A stretch of 64,000 bases of DNA. It comes from Flavobacterium psychrophilum (GTDB lineage Bacteria > Bacteroidota > Bacteroidia > Flavobacteriales > Flavobacteriaceae). The notes under the pieces are model-generated. The model ran no database searches. It was not told where the DNA came from and saw only the letters and a program-made list of their open reading frames with translations. Shown here in pieces: positions 27,367 to 35,045 of the stretch (the stretch's first letter is position 1; each line of letters opens with the position of its first letter). The position numbers and the translations under genes are program-made. Where the stretch lies: NCBI GenBank assembly GCA_945874225.1, contig CAMCFT010000017.1, positions 1 through 64,000 of the forward strand, read 5' to 3'.

Positions 27367-28290
27367 CTAAGCAACATTTTCATAAGTGGAGTTGAAACAA
27401 TCGGAATCAAGCAATTCAATGAACTTTGCATTTAGTTTTTCTCTAATTTCATTTTTCATTTCTAACAACTTGTATTTATTCAAAAGATTGTTGAAATCAG
27501 CTTTAAGCCTCGAAATTTGCTTCTGGGATTTTTCTGATTTAATTCTAATCCAGTAGATGGGACTCATATATCTATTTAGCTTATTACGGTCTTTTTCAGG
27601 CACTTTTTCTTGTTCAAAGTAATCTACAATGTTAATCCCTTCAAAATGCTCCACAAACAGCTTAAATAGGTTTTTTAACACCTCTTTATACTGTAAATCT
27701 TCCAAACAATGTATTCCCAAACTATTCAACAACCTTTTCTTGACGATTTTTAGTTCAACTCGCAAAACTTTAGCTTCTATATTAAATTGTTTTGATTTAT
27801 TGTATATCTTGATACGATAGTCAGTTAACTTAAACTCTTTATAATCTCCTTTGCCACTAAATTTTTCGTTCCTATTAGGAGCTTTGAAATTATTCATTAA
27901 TACGTTATTGTCTATTATTATTTGTGGGTCTTTTGATACTGCTATATTAAAACCAAATTCAAGGTTCGTTAATTTAGTATCTCTTTCTATATTAAATTTC
28001 TTTATCAGCCCGCCAACTACCTCCTGAATTTGGCAAAAATTGAAATCATCATAATTTTGATTTCCATTGTCTTCTAAAAGGTTTTTATACTTATGTATAC
28101 TGCCTATAATAGTTGCAGAAAGAGGAGTAATAGTAACTTCAAGATTAAGGTCTTTACCCTTTTTTGGGTACTCCATCAGTTCTCCAGTTAACATATTTAG
28201 TTTGCTGGTCAAATCCATCAAATTGTTATCCTCTATATGATTTTCAAAGCTGTGTTTGTTTATAACAAACATTCGAATATTATCTATCAT
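27367..28290 (-). CDS. Probable replication initiator (phage/plasmid gene II/X-like)
   Basis: 307 residues, soluble. The mid-part motifs NLEFGFNIAVSKDP, YRIKIYNKSKQF and VLRVELKIVKKRLL resemble the G2P/CRI-type rolling-circle replication proteins of filamentous phages and small elements, including a Tyr/Lys-containing YNKSKQ stretch. The assignment is by pattern only. It overlaps the excisionase-like gene by one base and is transcribed with it, fitting a replication/excision control unit. Confidence 0.55.
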   Translation of the reverse strand: MIDNIRMFVINKHSFENHIEDNNLMDLTSKLNMLTGELMEYPKKGKDLNLEVTITPLSATIIGSIHKYKNLLEDNGNQNYDDFNFCQIQEVVGGLIKKFNIERDTKLTNLEFGFNIAVSKDPQIIIDNNVLMNNFKAPNRNEKFSGKGDYKEFKLTDYRIKIYNKSKQFNIEAKVLRVELKIVKKRLLNSLGIHCLEDLQYKEVLKNLFKLFVEHFEGINIVDYFEQEKVPEKDRNKLNRYMSPIYWIRIKSEKSQKQISRLKADFNNLLNKYKLLEMKNEIREKLNAKFIELLDSDCFNSTYENVA

Positions 28291-28580
28291 TATGCTACGT
28301 CATTTAGGTTGTTCAATTTGCCCATAACATCCGATTTTTTATAATAAACACGTCTTCCAACACCGTAGTTTGTTAATGTTCCATTTTTCTTCCAATGAAA
28401 TAAGGTTGTCATAGAGACTTTTAAGAGCTTGCTAACTTCATCCCTCGTGAGTATCTCGTCCAAATTCTCTTTTGGAGTAGGTGTTTTTAAGTTTACTACT
28501 TTAAGCTCAGTAGCCACTGCCTGTCTGATAATTGTCTCTAACTCTTGTAAAGACAATTGGAAAAATTGTATTTTATCCAT
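28290..28580 (-). CDS. Excisionase-like helix-turn-helix protein
   Basis: 96 residues. The C-terminal half is a MerR-like HTH_17 domain: LTRDEVSKLLKVSMTTLFHW, KKNGTLTNYGVGRRVYYKKS, the wing typical of excisionase and element-encoded DNA-binding proteins. The N-terminal ~40 residues are helical. It is translationally coupled (TAATG) to the probable Rep gene. It is probably a directionality factor for the integrase or a regulator of rep. Confidence 0.82.
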   Translation of the reverse strand: MDKIQFFQLSLQELETIIRQAVATELKVVNLKTPTPKENLDEILTRDEVSKLLKVSMTTLFHWKKNGTLTNYGVGRRVYYKKSDVMGKLNNLNDVA

Positions 28581-29126
28581 TTTATTTATTTGTTTATTTA
28601 TATTTTGAAATAAGCGTAAGTTATTCTGTCCAAAAAAGTGGTGTTTTTTGGTTTTAAAGGTTTTTAAATATGTTTTTTAATGGAGTTTAACTCAGAGCGA
28701 TTTTAAGCTACGTATCTTAAAAGTTGAAGAAAGTATTTGCTTCCATTTGTTTTACAAAGATACGAACAACAAAATAAGTGCTTTTTTACATCATATAAAA
28801 CTATATGAACTTTTGGAAAAAATAAATCATAATAAATTGAAAATAAGATAGTTATGTTTATTATGTAAATTTTTATGAATATTTAGAGCATTTTTTGCTC
28901 TTTTTGGTAAAAAATAAAAATTTTCTTTTTAACAAACATTTATAATTTGCTCCATTTTTTATAAGTATTTACTTATATTACGTTTTGATGTAATCTCAGA
29001 TATTAGATTTAGAATGCTCATTATATTATAGAAATTGTATTTATAATATTTACACCCGCATAAAAAATGTTAGGATAAAAAGGAACAAAGTCAATAAGGT
29101 CAAAGGGATTATAGATAGAATAAATA
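28581..29126. other. Non-coding region between xis-like gene and integrase
   Basis: No gene of credible length. It holds an inverted repeat TTTTAAG-N8-CTTAAAA (28701-28722), a -7 box facing the xis-like gene at 28762-28755, and a terminator-like hairpin AGAGCA-T5-TGCTCT (28885-28901) followed by TTTT on the plus strand with no plus-strand gene before it. It is a plausible place for the replication origin or a small RNA; neither is shown. Confidence 0.4.
28755..28762 (-). promoter_or_regulatory. -7 box upstream of the xis-rep operon
   Basis: TATCTTTG on the minus strand, an exact TAnnTTTG match, 174 bp before the xis-like ATG. Confidence 0.45.
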
Positions 29127-30434
29127 CTAGTTGTCTTTACTTGTTTCAGCCTCTTTTTTTGCTAACTCCTCTTGTTTAATTTTTTCTTCATTTTTCCATA
29201 AATCACTTAGCTCTTTAGCTTGGTCTTCGGAGGAAGTTTTAACATAAGACAAAAATTGAGTGACACTTTTATGAGCAGAAATAGACATAAGAGTTTTGTC
29301 TAAAATCTTACCATAGTGATTTGATATGAAAGAACGTCTACAAGTATGGCTAGAAATCAATTTATACTTTGGGTAGAAATCTTTAACTTTTCTGTTTATT
29401 TCGGGGTCTTTTATGCTTCCTAATATGGATTTTGTTATTCCTGCTTTTTCACAAACATCTTTCACTTTTTTATTAAAATATTGGCTAGTCATTTCTGGTA
29501 ATTGTCCATTTCTTTTTATAAGTATTGTTTTTAATTGTTCGTGTATAGGTATTTCAACATAAACATTGGTTTTGTCTGTTTCTAAAATTCTAATGTTTCC
29601 ACTTGTAAAGTCAAATGTATTGATTCTCTTGAGGTCAGAAATTCTTAGACCTGTCCAAAGACCAACAATAAATAAATCCCTGATTTTGTCTAATTCTAAA
29701 TTACTCGAAAGGTCTAAATTATAAACTAAATCTATTTCGTCTTTATCCAAAAAAGTATCAATTGTTTTGTCTCGAATAAATGAAAACAAGTTGCTTTCCA
29801 CTTCCACATTTGTTTCTAAGCCCTTGATTTTTGCAGCTTTAATAAATGCTGAAATTATTGAAATATCTTTCTCAATTGCGGTATTTCCATATTTTTTTTG
29901 TTTAGTAAAACTGGTGTATTTTGAATGAAAATCTAGCCCTATATCCTTAATTTTGAATCTGAAATCTAAAGAATCTTCTAATGCACTTATTCTAGCAACT
30001 GTTGTTCTATATGTTTTTAAAGTTCCTTCAGATATAATATTACCAGTTCTGGGGTTTACTCTGGTTTTTGATTCTTCGATATAGTTCTTAATAAATGGCA
30101 CAAAATAGAATTTTGGGTCTGAATCAGACTCTGGTTTCATATAAAATTTATCAACTTGTTTAATAATCCACTTCGCATTTATTGCCTCCCCAATAGGAAA
30201 GTCTCGAGTAAAGCCAGACATAATAAATTCAGACATCCTTTGAATGGTGTCTTCGATATGTTTCTTAGTGTCTTTAGGGGTGTTTTGCTTTACCTTATTA
30301 GTCTTTAAACTCCAATAGCTTAAATCAACAAATATGTTTGATTTTGCTGAACAGTCAATTTTATTATGGTAGAACCTAACATTTAAATTCACTGGAGACT
30401 TTTTTCCTAAAGCTTTAAATTGTATATTTGCCAA
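29127..30434 (-). CDS. Tyrosine site-specific integrase
   Basis: 435 residues from TTG 30434. The N-terminal arm-binding domain (about 1-60) is the Bacteroidetes ICE/phage integrase type; the SAM-like core-binding domain is about 105-205. The catalytic domain shows Arg264 (GLRISDL), His363-Thr-Cys-Arg366 (HTCRRSF), His388 (SAHKSV) and the nucleophile Tyr397 (FLSYVKTS). The set is complete, so it should be active. It lies at the right end of the element, 184 bp from attR, which matches integration into the tRNA 3' end. Confidence 0.93.
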   Translation of the reverse strand: MANIQFKALGKKSPVNLNVRFYHNKIDCSAKSNIFVDLSYWSLKTNKVKQNTPKDTKKHIEDTIQRMSEFIMSGFTRDFPIGEAINAKWIIKQVDKFYMKPESDSDPKFYFVPFIKNYIEESKTRVNPRTGNIISEGTLKTYRTTVARISALEDSLDFRFKIKDIGLDFHSKYTSFTKQKKYGNTAIEKDISIISAFIKAAKIKGLETNVEVESNLFSFIRDKTIDTFLDKDEIDLVYNLDLSSNLELDKIRDLFIVGLWTGLRISDLKRINTFDFTSGNIRILETDKTNVYVEIPIHEQLKTILIKRNGQLPEMTSQYFNKKVKDVCEKAGITKSILGSIKDPEINRKVKDFYPKYKLISSHTCRRSFISNHYGKILDKTLMSISAHKSVTQFLSYVKTSSEDQAKELSDLWKNEEKIKQEELAKKEAETSKDN

Positions 30435-30464
30435 GAGTTCTGATTTTTAAAGGGTTTAAAGATA

Positions 30465-30472
30465 CAAATTTA
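30465..30472 (-). promoter_or_regulatory. -7 box of the integrase promoter
   Basis: TAAATTTG on the minus strand, overlapping the first ATTCCCGA arm-like repeat by one base, so integrase binding there could repress its own gene. Confidence 0.42.
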
Positions 30473-30491
30473 TTCCCGAATAATTCCCGAC
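30472..30491 (+). repeat. Paired ATTCCCGA repeats, right end
   Basis: Same structure and orientation as 20621-20640: ATTCCCGA, 3-bp spacer, ATTCCCGAC. Confidence 0.55.
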
Positions 30492-30617
30492 TTTTGATTT
30501 ATTTTATTGAAATTTAATGACATTAAAATAAATTCAATAAAGGTATCAAGCCCAATAAATTCAATACAAGACAAGGGTATTGGCTTCAATAAAATTTAGC
30601 TAGAATAGGCAAGTTAA

Positions 30618-30635
30618 TCCTGTTCCCGCTACTAA
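30618..30635 (+). repeat. attR direct repeat (18 bp)
   Basis: TCCTGTTCCCGCTACTAA, a fragment of the tRNA-fMet 3' end with no tRNA body before it. Confidence 0.88.
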
Positions 30636-30637
30636 GC

Positions 30638-30665
30638 AAGCCATTCTGAAAAGAGTGGCTTTTTT
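30638..30665 (+). terminator. Original terminator of tRNA-fMet, displaced by the element
   Basis: AAGCCATTCT, GAAA tetraloop, AGAGTGGCTT (one G-U pair), then TTTT. It starts 2 bp after attR, so before integration it directly followed the tRNA. Confidence 0.85.
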
Positions 30666-30689
30666 GTTATTAGTATAAAGAATAAAAGT

Positions 30690-31571
30690 ATGGCACATAA
30701 AGCAGGTTTTGTAAATATCATCGGGAATCCAAACGTTGGGAAATCAACCTTGATGAATGCCTTTGTTGGCGAAAGATTATCCATCATCACATCAAAAGCA
30801 CAAACCACCCGTCACCGAATTTTGGGGATTGTAAACGGAGAAGATTTTCAATTGATCTTGTCTGATACACCAGGAATCATCAAGCCCGCTTATGAGATGC
30901 AGGAATCGATGATGAACTTCGTGAAATCCGCGTTTGAAGATGCTGATATCTTGATTTATATGGTCGAAATAGGCGAACAAGAATTAAAAGATGAAGCTTT
31001 TTTTAATAAAATTATCCATTCTACAATTCCAGTTTTGTTGTTATTGAACAAAATTGATAACTCTAATCAAGAGCAATTAGAAACCCAAGTTGCTTTTTGG
31101 ACAGAGAAAGTTCCAAATGCCGAAATTTATCCAATATCAGCTTTGCAGAATTTTAATGTTCCCGAAGTTTTTCAAAGAATAATCGAATTGTTGCCAGAAT
31201 CTCCGGCGTATTATCCAAAAGACCAATTGACGGACAAACCGGAACGTTTCTTCGTAAACGAAACCATCCGTGAGAAAATCTTGTTGAATTACAGCAAAGA
31301 AATTCCGTATGCGGTCGAAATCGTAACCGAAGAATTCTTCGAAGACGAAAACATCATCCGAATTCGTTCCCTGATTATGGTGGAACGTGAAACCCAAAAA
31401 GGAATCATCATTGGTCATAAAGGTGCTGCCCTGAAACAAGTAGGAATGGAATCTCGTGCCGATTTAGAGAAGTTTTTCGGAAAACAAATTCATATCGAAT
31501 TGTATGTAAAAGTCAACAAAAACTGGAGAAGTAATACGAATATGTTGAAGCGTTTTGGATATAATCAATAA
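30690..31571 (+). CDS. era: GTPase Era
   Basis: 293 residues. The GTPase domain has G1 GNPNVGKST (12-20), G3 DTPG and G4 LNKID. The C-terminal KH domain carries RSLIMVERETQKGIIIGHKG, with the GxxG-type IIGHKGAAL. Era binds 16S rRNA and the 30S subunit for late assembly. In the ancestral order it directly followed tRNA-fMet; the 10-kb element now separates them. Confidence 0.97.
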   Translation: MAHKAGFVNIIGNPNVGKSTLMNAFVGERLSIITSKAQTTRHRILGIVNGEDFQLILSDTPGIIKPAYEMQESMMNFVKSAFEDADILIYMVEIGEQELKDEAFFNKIIHSTIPVLLLLNKIDNSNQEQLETQVAFWTEKVPNAEIYPISALQNFNVPEVFQRIIELLPESPAYYPKDQLTDKPERFFVNETIREKILLNYSKEIPYAVEIVTEEFFEDENIIRIRSLIMVERETQKGIIIGHKGAALKQVGMESRADLEKFFGKQIHIELYVKVNKNWRSNTNMLKRFGYNQ

Positions 31572-31576
31572 TTAAA

Positions 31577-31747
31577 TTGCATTTTTTTCGTCATTTCGAC
31601 GAAAGGGAGACTCGAGCGATAGCGAACAGGCGAAGCAAATCACATAACGAGAGCAACAAACGCGATTTAACCAATAAAGCTTCCAGCCTTCAAAAGGCTG
31701 GAAGCTTTAAAATATTTAGTAAAGCGGGAAATAGCTCCAAGAAAAAA
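31577..31747. repeat. Intergenic repeat-like sequence with long hairpin
   Basis: It starts with a small inverted repeat, TCGTC-atTTC-GACGA, and ends with a perfect 15-bp stem around CAA (AAAGCTTCCAGCCTT at 31676-31690, its complement at 31694-31708). Sequence of this sort recurs between genes in flavobacterial genomes. The 60-codon frame through it has no protein character. Confidence 0.5.
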
Positions 31748-32245
31748 CTACGATTCTAGAATCTCCAAAAACTTCCCTTCCAATTCATTCATTTGTCCAT
31801 TGCCTTTAAATCGTATTTGTTTGGCGATGAAGTAGAGTAAAAACCAAACGATAACCATTAGCAACATCACGATTAAATCCATTGTGGTTGGTTGTTTCAA
31901 GACATAATTGGAGTAGGCGATGGCGCTGAAAATCACAAAAATTCCCGCAACCATAAAATGCAGAAACATAAAAAGTGTCCACAAAGTTGGTTCTGGGCCA
32001 AATAATCCACGGATATGCGTTTCGTTATTTTCTTTGGGTTCCAATTCCAAATGCAAATGTGGCGACCAGTATTCTCGTTTCGCATCAGGCATATTCATCC
32101 AAATGTGATTGTGTTTGATCTTTAGATGACAATCTTCGGTGCAATTCACTTTATAATTTTCGAATTTTTGACGAATTGTGTCTATGTTTTCTGTCACGTC
32201 TTTATAAAAACGTAGGCGAAGTCTTATTTCATTATTGGCATCCAT
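31748..32245 (-). CDS. Two-helix membrane protein between era and der
   Basis: 165 residues. The N-terminal ~90 residues are soluble (LRLRFYKDVTENIDTI; HNHIWMNMPDAKREYWSPHL; LELEPKENNETHIRGLFGPE). Two transmembrane helices follow at about 92-110 and 122-141. I do not recognise a named family. It is oriented against era and der, so it has its own promoter. Confidence 0.72.
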   Translation of the reverse strand: MDANNEIRLRLRFYKDVTENIDTIRQKFENYKVNCTEDCHLKIKHNHIWMNMPDAKREYWSPHLHLELEPKENNETHIRGLFGPEPTLWTLFMFLHFMVAGIFVIFSAIAYSNYVLKQPTTMDLIVMLLMVIVWFLLYFIAKQIRFKGNGQMNELEGKFLEILES

Positions 32246-32569
32246 AATAGCAATTTTAGGGTTCTAAATTATTTTTTTTGGCCACAGATTAAACGGATTA
32301 AATGGATTCACACAGAAAATTTAAAATATCAGAAACCTTAATAAAAAATCTGTGTAAATCTGTGAAATCTGTGGCAAAATTATTTTAATAGTAATTGCCG
32401 TTTGTAAAAGAATCACTATTAGCACTGCAAAATAGTAAAAAAATTGATATTATGGTATTTAACACTACCTTTGCAAAAAATTAAAATACTGCATTTTAGA
32501 TTTGTATGAGATTTGATTTTAGGAAACTAGAGTCTAAAATCTGAAATCTAAAATCTAAAATTTACATAA
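32246..32569. repeat. Gene-free gap rich in short repeats
   Basis: Inverted arms GCCACAGATT (32281-32290) and AATCTGTGGC (32366-32375), with AAATCTGTG present in tandem just before the right arm. Before der there is also a string of TCTAAAATC-like repeats (32530-32562). It resembles dispersed flavobacterial intergenic repeats; it also has to contain the der promoter. Confidence 0.5.
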
Positions 32570-33880
32570 ATGAATAATATTGTTGCGATAGTAGGAAGAC
32601 CTAATGTAGGGAAATCAACCCTTTTTAATAGGCTGATACAAAGAAGAGAAGCTATTGTAGATTCAGTTTCTGGAGTTACCAGAGATAGAAACTATGGTAA
32701 AAGCGAATGGAACGGAAAGGAATTTTCTGTGATTGACACGGGTGGTTATGTTCGTGGTTCTGATGATGTTTTCGAAGGCGAAATCCGCAAGCAAGTAGAA
32801 CTTGCTATTGATGAAGCCGACGTAATTATTTTTGTTGTAGATGTTGAAGAAGGTATCACACCAATGGATGATGTAGTTGCCAGACTTTTGCGTAAGGTAA
32901 AAAAACCTGTTTTACTTGCCGTAAATAAGGTAGATAATGCAATGCGTGAAAAGGATGCTCTCGAGTTTTATAACCTTGGATTAGGTGAATTTTATACTTT
33001 TGCCAGTATTTCAGGAAGTGGAACAGGAGATTTATTGGATGCAGTAATTGATGCTTTCCCAATAAAACCAGAACCAGTTCAAGAAGAAGTTGTTTTGCCT
33101 CGTTTTGCAGTTGTTGGTCGTCCAAATGCTGGAAAATCAAGCTTTATAAATGCCTTGATTGGCAAAGAACGTTTTATGGTTACTGACATTGCAGGAACAA
33201 CTCGTGATGCCATTGATACCAAATTTGACCGTTTTGGTTTCGAATTCAACTTAGTAGATACTGCCGGAATTCGTCGTAAAGCGAAAGTGAAGGAAGATTT
33301 AGAGTTTTATTCGGTGATGCGTTCGGTTCGTGCTATCGAATACTCGGATATTTGTATCTTGATTATTGATGCCACTCGTGGATTTGAAGGTCAGGACCAA
33401 AGTATTTTTTGGTTGGCCGAGAAAAACCGAAAAGGAGTTGTGATTTTGGTAAATAAATGGGATTTGGTCGAAAAAGACACGATGTCAACCCGTGATTACG
33501 AAGCTAAAATCAGAGAAGAATTAATGCCATTTACAGATGTGCCCATTCTTTTTGTTTCAGCATTGACAAAACAACGTTTGTTGAAAGCATTAGAAGCTAC
33601 AGTTCAGGTTTTCGAAAATAGAAAACAACGCATTGCGACTTCAAAATTCAATGAATTTATGTTGAAAGTTATCGAAGCTTATCCTCCACCAGCAACAAAA
33701 GGGAAATACGTGAAAATTAAATATTGTATGCAGTTGCCAACGCCGACACCTCAGTTTGTGTTTTTTGCCAATATGCCACAATATGTAAAAGAACCATACA
33801 AACGGTATCTTGAAAATAAAATTAGAGAAAATTGGGATTTCTCAGGTGTTCCAATTGATATTTATATTAGAGAGAAATAG
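32570..33880 (+). CDS. der: GTPase Der (EngA)
   Basis: 436 residues with two tandem GTPase domains, the mark of Der. Domain 1 has GRPNVGKST (8-16), DTGG and NKVD; domain 2 has GRPNAGKSS (about 182-190), DTAG and NKWD. A C-terminal KH-like domain follows ([17 protein letters not shown]). It is essential for 50S ribosome assembly. A T-rich terminator follows. Confidence 0.97.
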   Translation: MNNIVAIVGRPNVGKSTLFNRLIQRREAIVDSVSGVTRDRNYGKSEWNGKEFSVIDTGGYVRGSDDVFEGEIRKQVELAIDEADVIIFVVDVEEGITPMDDVVARLLRKVKKPVLLAVNKVDNAMREKDALEFYNLGLGEFYTFASISGSGTGDLLDAVIDAFPIKPEPVQEEVVLPRFAVVGRPNAGKSSFINALIGKERFMVTDIAGTTRDAIDTKFDRFGFEFNLVDTAGIRRKAKVKEDLEFYSVMRSVRAIEYSDICILIIDATRGFEGQDQSIFWLAEKNRKGVVILVNKWDLVEKDTMSTRDYEAKIREELMPFTDVPILFVSALTKQRLLKALEATVQVFENRKQRIATSKFNEFMLKVIEAYPPPATKGKYVKIKYCMQLPTPTPQFVFFANMPQYVKEPYKRYLENKIRENWDFSGVPIDIYIREK

Positions 33881-33904
33881 TCTTTTCTTTCTTGATTCTA
33901 ACAT

Positions 33905-33949
33905 AAAGTTTATGGAGTTTGCAAAAGCTCGATAAACTTTTTTCTTTTT
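33905..33949 (+). terminator. Terminator of der
   Basis: Stem AAAGTTTAT / ATAAACTTT (33905-33913, 33932-33940) with GGAG/CTC inside, followed by TTTCTTTTT. Confidence 0.7.
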
Positions 33950-33973
33950 AATGTGGGTGCTAAATATGGAACA

Positions 33974-34101
33974 CAGATACAACGGATTTGCTATTGCAAA
34001 AAAACGGATATACCCAGATTTTTTTATTAGATTTACAATTAGTAGCAAATGAAGAATCAGTTTTGATCCGCGACTTCGCGAAAGCGAATCCGTTGTATCT
34101 G
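33974..34101. repeat. Inverted repeat between der and the dehydrogenase gene
   Basis: CAGATACAACGGATT (33974-33988) and its exact complement AATCCGTTGTATCTG (34087-34101), about 98 bp apart. Short mobile-repeat appearance; no coding content. Confidence 0.5.
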
Positions 34102-34147
34102 CGACCAATTTTTTTTCAGTATCATAAACACTTACTCATTAAACAAA

Positions 34148-34939
34148 ATGAAATCAATAAACGGCAAAGTAGTTTGGATTACGGGTGCTTCAAGTGGAAT
34201 AGGAGAGGCGTTAGCTTATGAATTGTCTCGAAAACACTGCAAATTGATCCTCTCGGCGCGAAATATTGAAGCTTTAGAATTAGTTAAATCAAAATGCACA
34301 ACTACCGAAGTTATGGTTTTGCCTTTTGATTTGGCTGATTTTGGCAATGCCAAAAAAAATGCAGAAAAAGCAGTTGCTGCCTTTGGAAAAATTGACATTC
34401 TCGTCAATAATGGCGGAGTTAGTCAACGTTCACTTATTGCCGAAACTGATTTTGAAGTGGATAAAAAGCTCATTGAAGTTGATTATCTGGGAACGGTGGC
34501 TTTAACCAAAGCTTTGCTGCCACATTTCATTAAAAATCAAAGCGGACATTTTGTAACTATTACCAGTTTGATGGGAAAATTTGGTTCACCTTATCGTTCC
34601 GGTTATTGTGGCGCAAAACACGCCCTTCACGGTTTCTTTGATGTGTTAAGGATGGAACATTATAAAGATTTTTTGGATGTAACGCTTATTTGCCCAGGAT
34701 TTATTCAAACCAATGTGGCTAAAAATGCCTTAACTGGAAACGGCTCAAGCCAAAATCAAGAAGATGAAGCTACAAAAAACGGAATGCCAGTAGCTGTTTT
34801 TGCCAAAAAATTCATAAAAGTAGTTGAGTCTAATAAATTCGAAGCTTATATTGGAGGAAAAGAAGTTATGGGAGTTTATTTGAAACAATTTTTTCCAAAG
34901 TTCTTGCATTATTTTGTTTTAAGAAGTAAAGTGAGGTAA
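34148..34939 (+). CDS. Short-chain dehydrogenase/reductase
   Basis: 263 residues, classical SDR. The cofactor motif is TGASSGIG (13-20), with NNGG in DILVNNGGVS, catalytic Ser in TITSLMGKFG, and YxxxK in YCGAKHAL, then PGFIQT. The Arg in SARN after beta-2 suggests NADP(H). The substrate is unknown. It stands alone with its own terminator. Confidence 0.9.
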   Translation: MKSINGKVVWITGASSGIGEALAYELSRKHCKLILSARNIEALELVKSKCTTTEVMVLPFDLADFGNAKKNAEKAVAAFGKIDILVNNGGVSQRSLIAETDFEVDKKLIEVDYLGTVALTKALLPHFIKNQSGHFVTITSLMGKFGSPYRSGYCGAKHALHGFFDVLRMEHYKDFLDVTLICPGFIQTNVAKNALTGNGSSQNQEDEATKNGMPVAVFAKKFIKVVESNKFEAYIGGKEVMGVYLKQFFPKFLHYFVLRSKVR

Positions 34940-34967
34940 TAATTTTAATTTACTGATTGATACAAAT

Positions 34968-35005
34968 AAAAAAGAGTTCCAATTTTTTTGAAACTCTTTT
35001 TTGTT
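34968..35005. terminator. Terminator after the dehydrogenase gene
   Basis: Arms AAAAAAGAGTT (from 34968) and AACTCTTTTTT (to 35002) in the convergent gap; usable from both strands. Confidence 0.75.
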
Positions 35006-35045
35006 TTTATATTGTCATTTGTGACCGAACTCTGATTACTATATT

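Larger units (their letters stand above)
20560..30635. mobile_element. Integrated element of about 10 kb in tRNA-fMet (IME/integrated plasmid type)
   Basis: It is bounded by an 18-bp perfect direct repeat of the tRNA-fMet 3' end, with a tyrosine integrase at the right end transcribed inward. It carries an excisionase-like HTH protein, a probable Rep, an N-formylglutamate amidohydrolase/XRE module and rightward cargo. No conjugation genes, relaxase of a known type, capsid or Zot-like genes are visible. The best description is an integrative mobilisable element or integrated rolling-circle plasmid. Paired ATTCCCGA repeats near both ends look like integrase arm sites. Its sequence looks more AT-rich than its flanks. 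Confidence 0.88.

Noticed and set aside
20560..30635. Element as a filamentous prophage or phage satellite
   Set aside because: A Rep-like gene is present but no Zot-like, coat, capsid or packaging gene was seen.
31577..31759. 60-codon frame after era
   Set aside because: It is made of intergenic repeat and a 15-bp hairpin; composition is not protein-like.
33988..34221. 77-codon frame before the dehydrogenase gene
   Set aside because: It runs through an inverted repeat and into the real gene in another frame.
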